Source: JBBSBL01 sp038251325 (GTDB lineage Bacteria > Actinomycetota > Thermoleophilia > Solirubrobacterales > Solirubrobacteraceae). From it: a stretch of DNA of 36,988 nucleotides. The stretch is taken from the NCBI GenBank assembly GCA_038251325.1, contig JBBSBL010000022.1, forward strand, positions 1 through 36,988, read 5' to 3'. The position numbers were made by a program, and so were the translations under genes. This document shows positions 7,747-16,262 of the stretch, in pieces; positions within the stretch are counted from its first letter, which is position 1; each line of letters opens with the position of its first letter. The notes beneath the pieces are model-generated. The model did not search any database. It had not been told where the DNA came from and was given only the letters and a program-made list of their open reading frames with translations.

Positions 7747-7895
7747 CTAGCGGTCCCTTCCGTGTCGTGGCCCGGCCTGGTTCGGCCAGCGCACCGTCCA
7801 CCTTACCCCGCGCCCGCGAGGCAGCCGACTGCGGGTCACTGCAGCTCAGCGCAAGACCTACGAGCTGGAGATCGCGGGAAACTGTTGCGGGACTG

Positions 7896-8185
7896 GGAGT
7901 GAGGCAGCGCGTCGCCCTGTCCCGTGAGCTCGTGGCCGCGGGCGAGACGCCGGCGGTCGTGGCGCGCGTGGCCCAGATCAGCAGCTCTACAAGACCCCGA
8001 AGACCAAGCCCAAGACGGCGCGCCGCTCGGCGCCGCCGGCCGACGAGGTCGAGGAGGCGATCATCGACGCAGCGGATGCAAACCCGACGGACGGCTACCG
8101 CATGATCACCGCGTTCGTGACCCGCAGGCTCGGCCAGGCGGTGAACCGCAAGAAGGACGACACGCGCCGCTACCGGGCACGCGGT
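7896..8185 (+). pseudogene. IS3-family transposase (OrfB) N-terminal fragment, frameshifted
   Basis: The first part reads QRVALSRELVAAGETPAVVARVAQIS in one frame up to about 7980. It continues one frame over with LYKTPKTKPKTARR, VEEAIIDAADANPTDGYRM and VTRRLGQAVNRKK to about 8150. This is the N-terminal helix-turn-helix and linker region of IS3-family OrfB proteins. The DDE catalytic core that should follow is absent, and similarity ends near 8165 to 8185. No terminal inverted repeats were seen. It is a dead remnant and marks past transposition in this region. It lies between the HPF-like gene and the SRPBCC gene. Confidence 0.65.
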
Positions 8186-8266
8186 CGTGCGAAACTCTGC
8201 AATGACGCAAATCTCCTTGCGGTAGAGCATCTGTGGAACGCTGGACGAAAGCTGGCGAAACGGTCA

Positions 8267-8795
8267 ATGGAAACGAACTCCGAAGAAACGTACGTTCGAC
8301 TTCGTCGAGGCGATCCGCATCGCTGCACCCACTGAAACGGTTTGGGACGCGCTGCTCGACATCGAACAATGGTGGCCACCATCAAACCCCGAGCACGACA
8401 GCATCGAGCGCCTTGACGATACCGGCGAGCTAGCCGTTGGAACACGCTTTCGTATCCGCGAGAAGGTCGCCGGAGTTCCAGATGAAGCGATTGGGGTCAT
8501 CACCGGTATCGAGCCGGGAACTCAAGTGTCCTGGCAGGCCGACCGAGCGCGTTACCGGCTCCTCGGCATCAGCTTCACCATCTGCGAGGGAGTCACTTGG
8601 CGCGTCGATCCCGACGGTAGCGATGCCAGTCGGCTCAGCGCTCATGTCTGGGCCCGATTCCCGCAGGGCGTTGTCGGGCACGTCCTTGAGTTCGTCTTCA
8701 GGCGGCTTCTGACGGGTATCGAGAAGGACCGCCGCCACGCTCGGATCGAGCTCGAATACCTCAAGGCGACGATCGAGCCGGCGATCACGGACTGA
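8267..8795 (+). pseudogene. SRPBCC (START/Bet v1-like) protein with a broken 5' end
   Basis: From about 8292 to 8795 one frame gives a full SRPBCC-like domain. It includes TFDFVEAIRIAAPTETVWDA, LLDIEQWWPP, LAVGTRFRIREKVAG, VTGIEPGTQVSW and the C-terminal helix FVFRRLLTGIEKD. That frame has no ATG, GTG or TTG between a stop at 8223 and base 8526. An ATG at 8267 lies in another frame (METNSEET) and would fit the start if one base near 8291 were extra. The domain binds hydrophobic ligands in polyketide cyclase/dehydrase-like proteins; the function here is unknown. The stretch is visibly less GC-rich than its surroundings and sits directly after the IS3 remnant, which suggests transfer. Confidence 0.6.
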
Positions 8796-8800
8796 ACGGT

Positions 8801-8860
8801 GTCGTCGGTCAGCGGGACGTGGGCGTGGTCCAGCAGCCGGTCGACCGTCGCGGCAGCGAA
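8801..8860 (-). pseudogene. Possible IS21-family IstB helper ATPase, C-terminal scrap
   Basis: Read on the minus strand, this stretch gives FAAATVDRLLDHAHVPLTDD. This resembles the last conserved segment of IstB-type ATPases of IS21 elements (AAxxDRLxHHAxV). No Walker motifs or further IstB sequence is present on either side. At 20 residues it could be chance, but it lies beside an IS3 remnant and broken genes, where a second transposon scrap would fit. Confidence 0.35.
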
Positions 8861-8997
8861 TATCTTGGGCGCAGGCCTTGGTGTCGCGGCGCGATACCCA
8901 GGCGCGCAGCACAGCTCGGGCGCGGCCGCGAGTGGCCTTTCAGGGAGAAAATCCCGGGAGAAACGGCTTGCTACGATTTCTGTCGCCAACGAAGAAG

Positions 8998-9012
8998 GCC
9001 TGCTTTGCAGGC
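8998..9012 (-). terminator. Hairpin downstream of tRNA-Arg
   Basis: GCCTGC-TTT-GCAGGC is a perfect 6-bp stem with a 3-base loop. It lies 9 bases beyond the 3' end of the minus-strand tRNA-Arg. In that direction it is followed by CTTCTTCG, which is a weak T-tract. A transcription terminator for the tRNA is the simplest reading. Confidence 0.5.
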
Positions 9013-9021
9013 TCTTTCGAG

Positions 9022-9095
<74 letters not shown>

Positions 9096-9132
9096 AGCGC
9101 GGCCCAGTGTAGCCGCGCGTAGGCTCGCGCCC

Positions 9133-9639
9133 ATGCGCGCCATCACCATCGCCGGCGTCGACTTCGAGTACGACCCGAGCGACCCGCCCGGCTTCCGTAG
9201 CGGCCGCTCCCGCCTCGGGCCGCTGCTCGACGCCACGCGACTCGGCGCGAGCGTCTACGAGCTGCCGCCGGGCCAGGCGGTCTGCCCCTACCACTACGAG
9301 TACGGCGAGGAGGAGTGGCTCGTCGTGCTCGAGGGACACCCGACGGTCCGCCATCCCGGCGGGAGCGACCGGCTCGCCCCGCTCGACACGACGTGCTTCC
9401 CCGTTGGGCCCGACGGCGCCCACGCCATCCGCAACGACACCGACGAGACGGTGCGGATCCTGATGTTCTCCAACGTCGCCTTCCCGACGGCGACCGCCTA
9501 TCCCGACAGCGGCAAGGTTGGGATCTGGATTGGCGAGCGCGACGAGGACCTCATGGCGCGCCGCGCCGACGGCGTCGACTACTGGGACGGCGAGACCGGC
9601 GAAGGCGCGGATCGCACCGCCGACGCGCCGAACCCGTAG
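9133..9639 (+). CDS. Cupin-domain protein
   Basis: A 168-residue protein with one cupin beta-barrel. Motif 1 is around CPYHYEYGEEEWLVVLEGHP (residues about 55 to 75), with His, Glu and Glu that could bind metal. Motif 2 is around FPVGPDGAHAIRND, with a His. The tail is hydrophilic and acidic (DEDLMARRADGVDYWDG). The overall layout resembles cupins annotated as mannose-6-phosphate-isomerase-like or sugar-binding, but the substrate is not evident. A second cupin begins 10 bases after its stop, so the two probably form an operon. The ATG lies 37 bases after the tRNA-Arg gene and is transcribed away from it. Confidence 0.8.
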   Translation: MRAITIAGVDFEYDPSDPPGFRSGRSRLGPLLDATRLGASVYELPPGQAVCPYHYEYGEEEWLVVLEGHPTVRHPGGSDRLAPLDTTCFPVGPDGAHAIRNDTDETVRILMFSNVAFPTATAYPDSGKVGIWIGERDEDLMARRADGVDYWDGETGEGADRTADAPNP

Positions 9640-9649
9640 GATCGGCGCC

Positions 9650-10051
9650 GTGGGGTACGCGAAAGTGCATCTCCCCGACGTCGAGGACGTGGCCGTCAAG
9701 CACGGGCTCTCGGACGCGCAGGAGGCGCGCTTCCCACGCGCCGACCTGGGCGCCGAGCAGACGGGCATCAACTACCTCGTCATCAAGCCGGGGCGGCGCG
9801 AGGCCTTCGCCCACCGCCACCGCGAGGCCGAGGAGATCTACGTGGTGCTGTCGGGCTCGGGCCGGGTCAAGCTCGACGACGAGCTCGTCGACCTCGCGCC
9901 GCGGGATGCGGTCCGCGTGAGCCCCGGCCTGACGCGCGCGTTCGAGGCCGGCCGGGACGGCCTCGAGGTACTTGTCTTCGGAGCGCGCGTCGAGGGCGAC
10001 GGTGAGATGGTTCCCAGCTTCTGGGACGCGGCGGACGCCCGCTCGAGTTAG
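9650..10051 (+). CDS. Small cupin-domain protein
   Basis: A 133-residue single-domain cupin. Motif 1 is FAHRHREAEEIYVVLSGSG (two His and a Glu as likely metal ligands), followed by a turn DDELVDLAPRDAVRV and motif 2 with SPGLTRAFEAG. The usual second-motif His is replaced by a Thr/Arg stretch, so the metal site may be incomplete. The GTG at 9650 is chosen because the upstream frame lies inside the previous gene and similarity begins with MGYAKVHLPD. It is co-directional with the first cupin (10-base gap). It converges on the P450 gene, and the two stop codons share bases (TTAG at 10048 to 10051). Confidence 0.8.
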   Translation: MGYAKVHLPDVEDVAVKHGLSDAQEARFPRADLGAEQTGINYLVIKPGRREAFAHRHREAEEIYVVLSGSGRVKLDDELVDLAPRDAVRVSPGLTRAFEAGRDGLEVLVFGARVEGDGEMVPSFWDAADARSS

Positions 10052-11274
10052 CTCGCGAACCGCACCGGGAGCGCGTCGAGCCCGTAGATCCCGCTCACGC
10101 CCTGGCGCTCGGGCTCGCCGGCGAGTTCGAGCGTCTCGATCCGCCGGGCGAGGAAGGCGAGGCCCTCCTGGAGCTCGGCGCGCGCGAGGTTCGCCCCGAG
10201 GCAGAAGTGGACGCCCGCGCCGAAGGTGAGCATCCGGGTGGTCGGGCGCTCGGCGGTGAGATCGAAGTCCCGGGCCGCGGCGCCGAAGGTGTCGGCGTCG
10301 CGGTTGGCGGTGAAGGCGCAGACCATCACGACGGTGTCGGCCGGGAAGGTGACCCCGTCGTAGGAGACCTCCTCCACGAGGATCCGGGCCGTGAACGGCG
10401 TGATCGGCTCGTAGCGCAGCGCCTCCTCCGCGGCGGCGGGCGCGAGGCCCTCGGGGTCGGCGCGCAGCGCGGCCCACTGATCGGGTCGCCGCGCGAGCAG
10501 CGCGACGGCCTGGGCGAGCTGGCTCTGTGTCGTGTCGACGCCGCCGACGAGCACGTTGAGCACGAGGTTCTCCAGCTCGACGTCGGAGAGCCGGTCGCCT
10601 TCCTCCTCGGCCGCGATCAGGCTCGAGATGAGGTCGTCGGCGGGGGTCGTGCGCCGGTGGGCGATGAGCGGGCGCACCCAGGAGTAGAACTCGGCGACCT
10701 TGGCGTCGATCGTCGCGAGGGTCGCCGGGTCGGCGAGCGCGACCGGGTCGAACTGGCGCTGGATCCACATCGACCAGTCGTGCAGGCGCGGCGCGTCCTC
10801 GCGCGGCGCGCCCATCACGGTGGCGATGGTCAGCGCCGGGTAGGGCTTCGCGATCGCCTCGACGACGTCGCATGCTCCCGCCGCGACGATCGGGTCCCAC
10901 AGCTCCTCGAGGAAGCCGCGCATCGCCGGGCGGTAGCGGTCGGCCGCCGCGCGCGAGAGCGCCGGGCCGACGAGCTGGCGCAGGCGGCGGTGGTCGGCGC
11001 CGTTGACGTTGATGATGTTGTGGACGATCTGCTCGTGCAACGGCCCGTCGCTGATGCCGAAGAGCTCGGCGATCCTTCGCCCCGGGAAGATCGCCGCCTT
11101 GGACTTGAGGAAGAAGTCGCCCGCGGCGCGGTCGAGGACTATGGTGGCGAGCGGCGCGCGCACGAGCCAATGCCGCTCGGCGAGGTCGCGCATCGCCGAG
11201 TGGAAACGCTCGCCCCGCAGCTCGGGGTCCGTGTAGTCGAGCTCGGGGAGATCGAGGTCGGCGAGCGCGGGCAC
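10048..11274 (-). CDS. Cytochrome P450
   Basis: A 408-residue soluble bacterial P450 (CYP). It shows the C-helix HRRLRQLVGPALS at about 95, the I-helix oxygen-activation motif GGVDTTQ at 244 to 250, the K-helix ExxR (E284-A-L-R287), and the heme-binding loop FGAGVHFCLGANLA with the axial thiolate Cys358. The GTG at 11274 gives a standard N-terminus without a membrane anchor, as expected for a ferredoxin-dependent class I enzyme. No ferredoxin or ferredoxin reductase is adjacent. The substrate is unknown. It is divergent from an NTF2/SnoaL-like gene, with 45 bases between them, which could share regulation. Confidence 0.93.
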   Translation of the reverse strand: MPALADLDLPELDYTDPELRGERFHSAMRDLAERHWLVRAPLATIVLDRAAGDFFLKSKAAIFPGRRIAELFGISDGPLHEQIVHNIINVNGADHRRLRQLVGPALSRAAADRYRPAMRGFLEELWDPIVAAGACDVVEAIAKPYPALTIATVMGAPREDAPRLHDWSMWIQRQFDPVALADPATLATIDAKVAEFYSWVRPLIAHRRTTPADDLISSLIAAEEEGDRLSDVELENLVLNVLVGGVDTTQSQLAQAVALLARRPDQWAALRADPEGLAPAAAEEALRYEPITPFTARILVEEVSYDGVTFPADTVVMVCAFTANRDADTFGAAARDFDLTAERPTTRMLTFGAGVHFCLGANLARAELQEGLAFLARRIETLELAGEPERQGVSGIYGLDALPVRFAS

Positions 11275-11319
11275 GGTGACGCAGCCTAGTCGCGGTGGGC
11301 GCCGGTAGGGTCGCCGTCG

Positions 11320-11736
11320 ATGGAGATACGCGAGCGGATCGTCGCCGCCAACGACGCGACCTACGCGGCCTGGAACGTGCACGATCCGAACGCCGTGGCC
11401 GCGATCTTCGCGCCGGATGCCGAGGCCTACGACGTCGGCGTGCCGGACCCGATACGCGGTCGCGCGGCGATCCACGCGCGGGCGGCCGACCTGCTCATCG
11501 CCTTCCCCGACTTCCACCTCGAGCGGCTCGAGCTGCTCGTCGACGGGAACGCCAACGCGGACCGCTGGCGCGCGATCGGCACCCACGCCGGGCCGTTCAT
11601 GGGCATGGAGCCGACGGGCAACCGGATCGACGTGCGCGGCGCCTCGTTCTCGGCCTTCGACGAGGACGGGCTCGTGGTGCGCGACGTCCACTTCGGGGAC
11701 GTGCCGACGCTCCTGGCCCAGCTCGGCGGCGGCTGA
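11320..11736 (+). CDS. SnoaL/NTF2-like protein
   Basis: A 138-residue alpha+beta barrel protein of the SnoaL-like/ester-cyclase group. An N-terminal helix (RIVAANDATYAAWNVHDPN) is followed by VAAIFAPDAEAYDVGVPD, the helix RGRAAIHARAADLLIAFPDF, and strands ending GMEPTGNRIDVRG. The domain is used by polyketide cyclases, ketosteroid isomerase-like enzymes and proteins of unknown function; the catalytic Asp/His pattern cannot be assigned with certainty. It is divergently transcribed from the P450 gene, a common pairing in small-molecule metabolism, though the link is inferred. Confidence 0.8.
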   Translation: MEIRERIVAANDATYAAWNVHDPNAVAAIFAPDAEAYDVGVPDPIRGRAAIHARAADLLIAFPDFHLERLELLVDGNANADRWRAIGTHAGPFMGMEPTGNRIDVRGASFSAFDEDGLVVRDVHFGDVPTLLAQLGGG

Positions 11737-11763
11737 CCTACCCGACTCACACCGAGACCGGAG

Positions 11764-12474
11764 ATGATCTCCCCCGTGACCCGCCGGCTCCTGCTCGTCG
11801 CGCTCGCGATGCTCGCGGTGCTCGCCGTGCCCGCGAGCGCCTCCGCCCGCTTCTACGGGTCGAGTCTGCGCCGACCCGCCAACGTCAACTTCGGCTGCGA
11901 GGTCGCCCCGGTCTTCGACACCTTCGCGCCGTCCGGCTTCTCCTTCGCCCGGTCCGGCTTCCGTACCTGCACGTGGCGCCCGCTCGGGTACTTCAACCGG
12001 CTCGGGACGTTCGGGACCGTGCCGAGCAACGGCGTCATCCGCCGCATCCAGATCCGGGCAGGGCGCCGGCCGGCGCCGCTGCGCTTCACGATCCTGCAGT
12101 CGAGCTCGCGGCTCTACGGCGGCGGCGGCACGCTGCAGAACTCGTTCACGTGCTGCACGGCGCGGCGCTTCAGCCGGGTGCTGCGCCCGCGCGCGAACCG
12201 CGTGAGCACCTTCACGGTCAACATGCGGGTCTTCCGCAGCGTCGACAGCCAGGCGCTGCTGCAGACCAGCGACGTGGTCGGCCTGAGCGCGGTCGGCGGC
12301 GGGACCCTGCCGATTCGGGTCGGCGCCGGCCTCGGCGGCTACACGACCGGCAACGCGATCTCCGCCTTCTACTACCCGCTCACCCGGGTCGGCGACCCCC
12401 GCCAGGAGGGCAGCGGCCTCACCGGGATCGAGGTCCTGCTGCGCTGGGAGTTCCTCCCGGCGCGGCGGCGGTAG
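11764..12474 (+). CDS. Exported protein of unknown function
   Basis: This is a secreted protein of up to 236 residues. The N-terminus is a signal peptide (TRRLLLVALAMLAVLAVPAS, cleavage likely after ASA near residue 29). The mature part is rich in Arg, Phe, Gly and Ser and probably all-beta. It has Cys residues in FGCEVAP, RTCTW and SFTCCTARRF that could form disulfides. No family is recognised. Either the ATG at 11764 or the GTG at 11776 (MTRRLLL) could be the start. The GTG sits about 12 bases after a GGAG and gives the more usual signal peptide. Confidence 0.7.
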   Translation: MISPVTRRLLLVALAMLAVLAVPASASARFYGSSLRRPANVNFGCEVAPVFDTFAPSGFSFARSGFRTCTWRPLGYFNRLGTFGTVPSNGVIRRIQIRAGRRPAPLRFTILQSSSRLYGGGGTLQNSFTCCTARRFSRVLRPRANRVSTFTVNMRVFRSVDSQALLQTSDVVGLSAVGGGTLPIRVGAGLGGYTTGNAISAFYYPLTRVGDPRQEGSGLTGIEVLLRWEFLPARRR

Positions 12475-12491
12475 CGACCTGCCGACGAGAA

Positions 12492-12581
12492 CGGAGAGGG
12501 CGGGATTCGAACCCGCGAGAGGGCTATAAACCCCCAACTCGCTTAGCAGGCGAGCGCCTTAAGCCACTCGGCCACCTCTCC
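12492..12581 (-). tRNA. tRNA-Ser (anticodon GCT)
   Basis: A 90-base class II tRNA on the minus strand. It shows the acceptor GGAGAGG/CCTCTCC, a D-loop with TGGCTTAAGG, the anticodon loop CTGCTAA (anticodon GCT), a long variable arm, the T arm GCGGG-TTCGAAT-CCCGC and discriminator G. CCA is not encoded. It reads AGC and AGU. The long variable arm is the main identity element for SerRS, whose gene lies 6 kb away. Confidence 0.95.
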
Positions 12582-12624
12582 GGGCGAGGCCAGTGTAGAG
12601 CGCGGGCCGCGTTCGGCGGGCGCC

Positions 12625-15600
12625 TCAGGCGCGCGGGATCCGGAGCGTCCGCGACACGCTTCGGCCGCCGCTCGTCACCTTCACGCGCAGGACGAGCGGC
12701 GACCGTCCCGGCCGGACCTTCACGCCCAGCCGCCGGGCGCGCCGCCCGACCCGGAAGCGCTGCCGACCGATCGCCGCCACCGCGTCGGGCGCGGCGGCGA
12801 GCACGATCGTCACCCGGCGCGCGCGGCGCGAGAGCCGGCGCGGCCCGGAGACCCGCAGCAGGACGGGCGCCGCGGCCCGGATCCGCACGCCGACCGTCGC
12901 GCGGCCGGTCCGCCCGTAGCGGTCGCGGGCGATGAGCGTCACACGGCGGGCGCCCGGGGGCAGCGTCGCCACAGCGACCTGCTCGCCGGTCCCAAGGAGC
13001 GTCCGGCCCGCCAGCCAGCGCAGCGAACGGTGGCGCAGCCGCGCGCCGGTGTCGTCGTGGCCCTGGCCGGCGAGCGCCAGCACGCTCCCGTCGCGCAGGA
13101 CCGTGCGCGGCGCGGGGCTCGAGATCGCCACGATCGGCGGCGCGCCGAGCGCCGTGAAGCGCGACGAGACGACCGTCGTCTCGTTGAAGCCGTCGTTCGC
13201 GCGCAGCCGCACGCGGGCGTTCCGCGAGCGGGCGAGGTAGGAGCTCGGCAGCCGCAGCCGGCCGCGGTTCGAGCCGATCGAGATCGTCTGCCAACGCCGG
13301 CCGCCGTTGCGCGAGTACTCGACGTAGACCTTGAGGCGATCGCCGTCGCGATCGCTCGCCAGCCAGCTCACGATCACCCCGCGACGGCCGCCGACGCGGG
13401 CGCCGCGCCGGGGCGAGAGCAGGCGGATCCGCGGCGCATGGGCGCTGCGGGTCGCGGTCGCCAGCGAGGCGCCGCCGGGCCCGGTGACGTCGAGCCGTTC
13501 GGCGCCGGCCGCGCGGACCTCGCCCGCGTACACCGTCACGCCGCCGGCGCGGTCGCCGTGGCCCGACTCGGCGCCGAGCGGAGCGGACCCGACGACCCGC
13601 CCCGCGGCGTCGCGCGTCACCAGCTCGTACGGCCCGCCCCGCGCGAAGCGCGCCGCCTCGCGGCCGGGCTTCAACCAGGAGATGACGAAGCGACCGCCGT
13701 CGAGGTAGCCGGCGACCTTCAGCGTCTTCCCGGCGGCGGCGCGGGCGACGACCCGCGGCGAGGCGGCCCGTGTTGCCCCCGTCCAGGCGCCGCCGCCCGC
13801 GGCGGGCGACAGGCGATTGCCGGCGTCCGCGACCGAGCAGAGGAGCCGGCGCGGCGCGGCGCTCGCGGCGGTCGCGGTCCCGCTCCGCGAGACCGAGGCG
13901 CCGGCCGCCCCCGCGGACCAGCGATTGAACACGTCCGCCCAGCCACGCGCCGAGGTCCACGAGTTCGGGTCGCCGCCACCGCCGAAGGCGCAGTAGGACA
14001 TGAAGTCGAACCAATGCTCGTCCGTCGCGTCCGCCGCGTTGCCCGTGAACCCGAGCTTCGCGAGGCTCGGGCCCGGCAGCGTGATCATACGCAGGAAGCC
14101 GGCCTTGCTCGCGCCGGCGCCGGTGCGGTCGATCCCGATCCCCTGGATCCAGCCCTGTTGGTCGGGCGCCCAGTCCTCGCCGCTCTGCCCGTTGGAGTTG
14201 CCCCCGTTGCAGCCCGAGGCGTGCGGGCGGCCGAGCACGTGGCCGAGCTCGTGGGCGATCGAGGTGAGCGGCCGGAAGACCTGGCCGTCGGCGGGGAAGT
14301 TGTTGTTCTGGCCGTCGAGGCGACCGTCGATCGCCACCTTGTCGCCGCCGACGGTGACGCCGACGTCGAACCCCGCGACCCCCACCGGGATCTGCTTGCC
14401 GAAGTTGTTCGGGTGGTCGGACTCCCAGTCGCCCACGGCGTTGGCCACCGCGGAGGAGCGCTTGGAGCGGTCGGAGATGTTCGCGTACGGCGTCCCCTCG
14501 AAGCTCATGTCGTAGTAGCCGCGGTCGTCGATCGGCACCGGGAAGAGGTTGTGCGCGCCGGCGAACACCTTCGTGGCGGGCGCGGGGTAGCTGAAGTTGT
14601 CGTTGAAGGAGATCGGGTGCAGTTCGAGCGTGCGCATCGGTGTGAAGGCCACACCGCTCACCGTCAGTGAGTCGTTGCCGGTGCACCCGTCGCACTGGCG
14701 CAGGGTCGGGGTGTCGGGCCCGCTGACCGCGGCGCGCAGGTTGATCCGCCCGCGCGTCCAGGAGTACGGCAGGACGAACTCCGCGGCGCTGTCCGCCTTC
14801 GCGCGCTCCTCCGCGCTGAGGCCGCCGGGCCCGGTGAAGGCCTTCGTCGGGGTGGCGATCGGCAGGATCGGAGAGCCGGGGAGCGGCGCGCCGTTGCCGC
14901 CCGTCCCGTAGAGGACGACGTCGGCCGCGAAGCCGCTGGTCGGGATCGGGCTCGCGTTGTTCGCCCACGCGCGCACGATCGTCTTGCCGTCGCGGGCCAG
15001 CGGCACGCCGGAGTACGGGACCGCAGCGCCGGGCGCGGTCGGGCGCTGGCCCTGGACGCCCGTCTGGTACTGGATCCCCTGGGTGACCTCCATCGCGATG
15101 ACCCGTGCGTCGTAGAGGTCCTTCGCCAGCACGCGGATCGGCACGAAGCGGTCGTGCGGCGCGGGGCCCACCCCGGCGGTCTGCGGCGCGCCGCGCACGA
15201 GCACGTTCGCCGTGCCCGGGATGGCGTTGCTTGCCGCGGCGAGGCGCAGGCGGACGGTCGAGGTCCCGGCGCCGCCGACCGCCTGCGGCTCGACGCTCCC
15301 GGTGAGCCCGAAGGTGAAGCCCCCGGCCGAGAAGCTCACCGGGCCGTTGGACCCGTTCACGCGCGCGACATTGATCGGGAGGTCGAGCGTCTCCCCCTGG
15401 ACGATGTCGTTGCCGTTCAGCCCGTCGGGACGAAGCAGGGGGCTCTCCTTGAAGCTGAAGTCCGGCGGCGGTGGCGTCGTGGGGTTGTCGAAGACGAGGT
15501 CGTCCACGGCGACCGCGCGGCTGTCCGAGGCATGCACGCGGATGTAGGCGATATCCGCCGAGGGGCGCGTGACGGAGAGCAGCGCGACGACGCCTTGGCC

Positions 15601-16104
15601 CGCTGGGACCGTCGCCGACTGCGTCGCGAGGATCGATCCGGCGCCGTCGTAGACCTCGAGCACGACGCCGACCGGGGTGGCCTGCGGCTCGGCGAAGCCC
15701 GCGTAGAGCGACACCCGCTGCTTGGTGAACGGGAACCGGGCCCAGAGATCGCTGCCGCAGGCGCGGAGGCGGTAGACCCGCGGCGGCGGGCACGCGCTCG
15801 CCGCGGCGACGTTCGGGGCCGAGTGGGTGAGGGCCGCCGTCGGCGGCTTGACGATCGTCCAGGTCGAGCCTGCCTCCGCGCCGAACGGCGGCCCGAGCCC
15901 GAGCTCGACCCCGCGGTTCGCGCCACCGGTGTCGCGGTACTGGGTCGTCGCCGCGACGCCGGGGGCGAGATCGTCGAAGCCGACGGTCACGTCGGCGGCC
16001 GCGGCGGCCGAGGGGAGCACGAGACCGATCCCGGTGACGATCGCGAGCAGCGCCGGCAGCGCGTGCCGTCGGGTGCGGATTCGACGCGTCGACCGGCCTC
16101 CCAT
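12625..16104 (-). CDS. Large secreted metzincin-type metalloprotease with Ig-like C-terminal domains
   Basis: A 1159-residue exported protein. The signal peptide covers residues 1 to about 37 (ending PSAAAAA-DV). A beta-rich N-terminal domain (FDDLAPG...VAVDDLVFDN, about 38 to 205) resembles carbohydrate/lectin-like domains. A long middle part leads to the zinc site HELGHVLGRPH at about 618 to 628, which matches the metzincin consensus HExxHxxGxxH. A downstream Met-turn (FMSYC, Met about 702) supports this. The C-terminal 350 residues contain two or three Ig/fibronectin-like beta domains (VYVEYSRNGGRRW; LIARDRYGRTG) and a very Arg-rich end. It probably cleaves extracellular or cell-wall proteins; no pro-domain cysteine switch was recognised. 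It is divergent from the collagen-like gene and ends 44 bases from tRNA-Ser(GCT). Confidence 0.85.
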   Translation of the reverse strand: MGGRSTRRIRTRRHALPALLAIVTGIGLVLPSAAAAADVTVGFDDLAPGVAATTQYRDTGGANRGVELGLGPPFGAEAGSTWTIVKPPTAALTHSAPNVAAASACPPPRVYRLRACGSDLWARFPFTKQRVSLYAGFAEPQATPVGVVLEVYDGAGSILATQSATVPAGQGVVALLSVTRPSADIAYIRVHASDSRAVAVDDLVFDNPTTPPPPDFSFKESPLLRPDGLNGNDIVQGETLDLPINVARVNGSNGPVSFSAGGFTFGLTGSVEPQAVGGAGTSTVRLRLAAASNAIPGTANVLVRGAPQTAGVGPAPHDRFVPIRVLAKDLYDARVIAMEVTQGIQYQTGVQGQRPTAPGAAVPYSGVPLARDGKTIVRAWANNASPIPTSGFAADVVLYGTGGNGAPLPGSPILPIATPTKAFTGPGGLSAEERAKADSAAEFVLPYSWTRGRINLRAAVSGPDTPTLRQCDGCTGNDSLTVSGVAFTPMRTLELHPISFNDNFSYPAPATKVFAGAHNLFPVPIDDRGYYDMSFEGTPYANISDRSKRSSAVANAVGDWESDHPNNFGKQIPVGVAGFDVGVTVGGDKVAIDGRLDGQNNNFPADGQVFRPLTSIAHELGHVLGRPHASGCNGGNSNGQSGEDWAPDQQGWIQGIGIDRTGAGASKAGFLRMITLPGPSLAKLGFTGNAADATDEHWFDFMSYCAFGGGGDPNSWTSARGWADVFNRWSAGAAGASVSRSGTATAASAAPRRLLCSVADAGNRLSPAAGGGAWTGATRAASPRVVARAAAGKTLKVAGYLDGGRFVISWLKPGREAARFARGGPYELVTRDAAGRVVGSAPLGAESGHGDRAGGVTVYAGEVRAAGAERLDVTGPGGASLATATRSAHAPRIRLLSPRRGARVGGRRGVIVSWLASDRDGDRLKVYVEYSRNGGRRWQTISIGSNRGRLRLPSSYLARSRNARVRLRANDGFNETTVVSSRFTALGAPPIVAISSPAPRTVLRDGSVLALAGQGHDDTGARLRHRSLRWLAGRTLLGTGEQVAVATLPPGARRVTLIARDRYGRTGRATVGVRIRAAAPVLLRVSGPRRLSRRARRVTIVLAAAPDAVAAIGRQRFRVGRRARRLGVKVRPGRSPLVLRVKVTSGGRSVSRTLRIPRA

Positions 16105-16262
16105 GGACGGCGCCCGACGCTACTGCGCGGATCGGCGTCTGGCAATCGGCCCCAACATTTGTTCATGCGGCGCGCACGAGCCTTGACCCCGTCCGGGGTG
16201 AGCGGGATCGTCCGGTGGCGATCCGCGGCGGGCGGCGCCGACGAACCGATCCGGAGGACGAC

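Noticed and set aside
12524..15793. Very long minus-strand reading of 1089 residues in another frame of the protease gene
   Set aside because: It runs over the protease in a shifted frame, is Arg/Pro/Ala-rich with no domain, and crosses the tRNA-Ser; it is an artefact of high GC.
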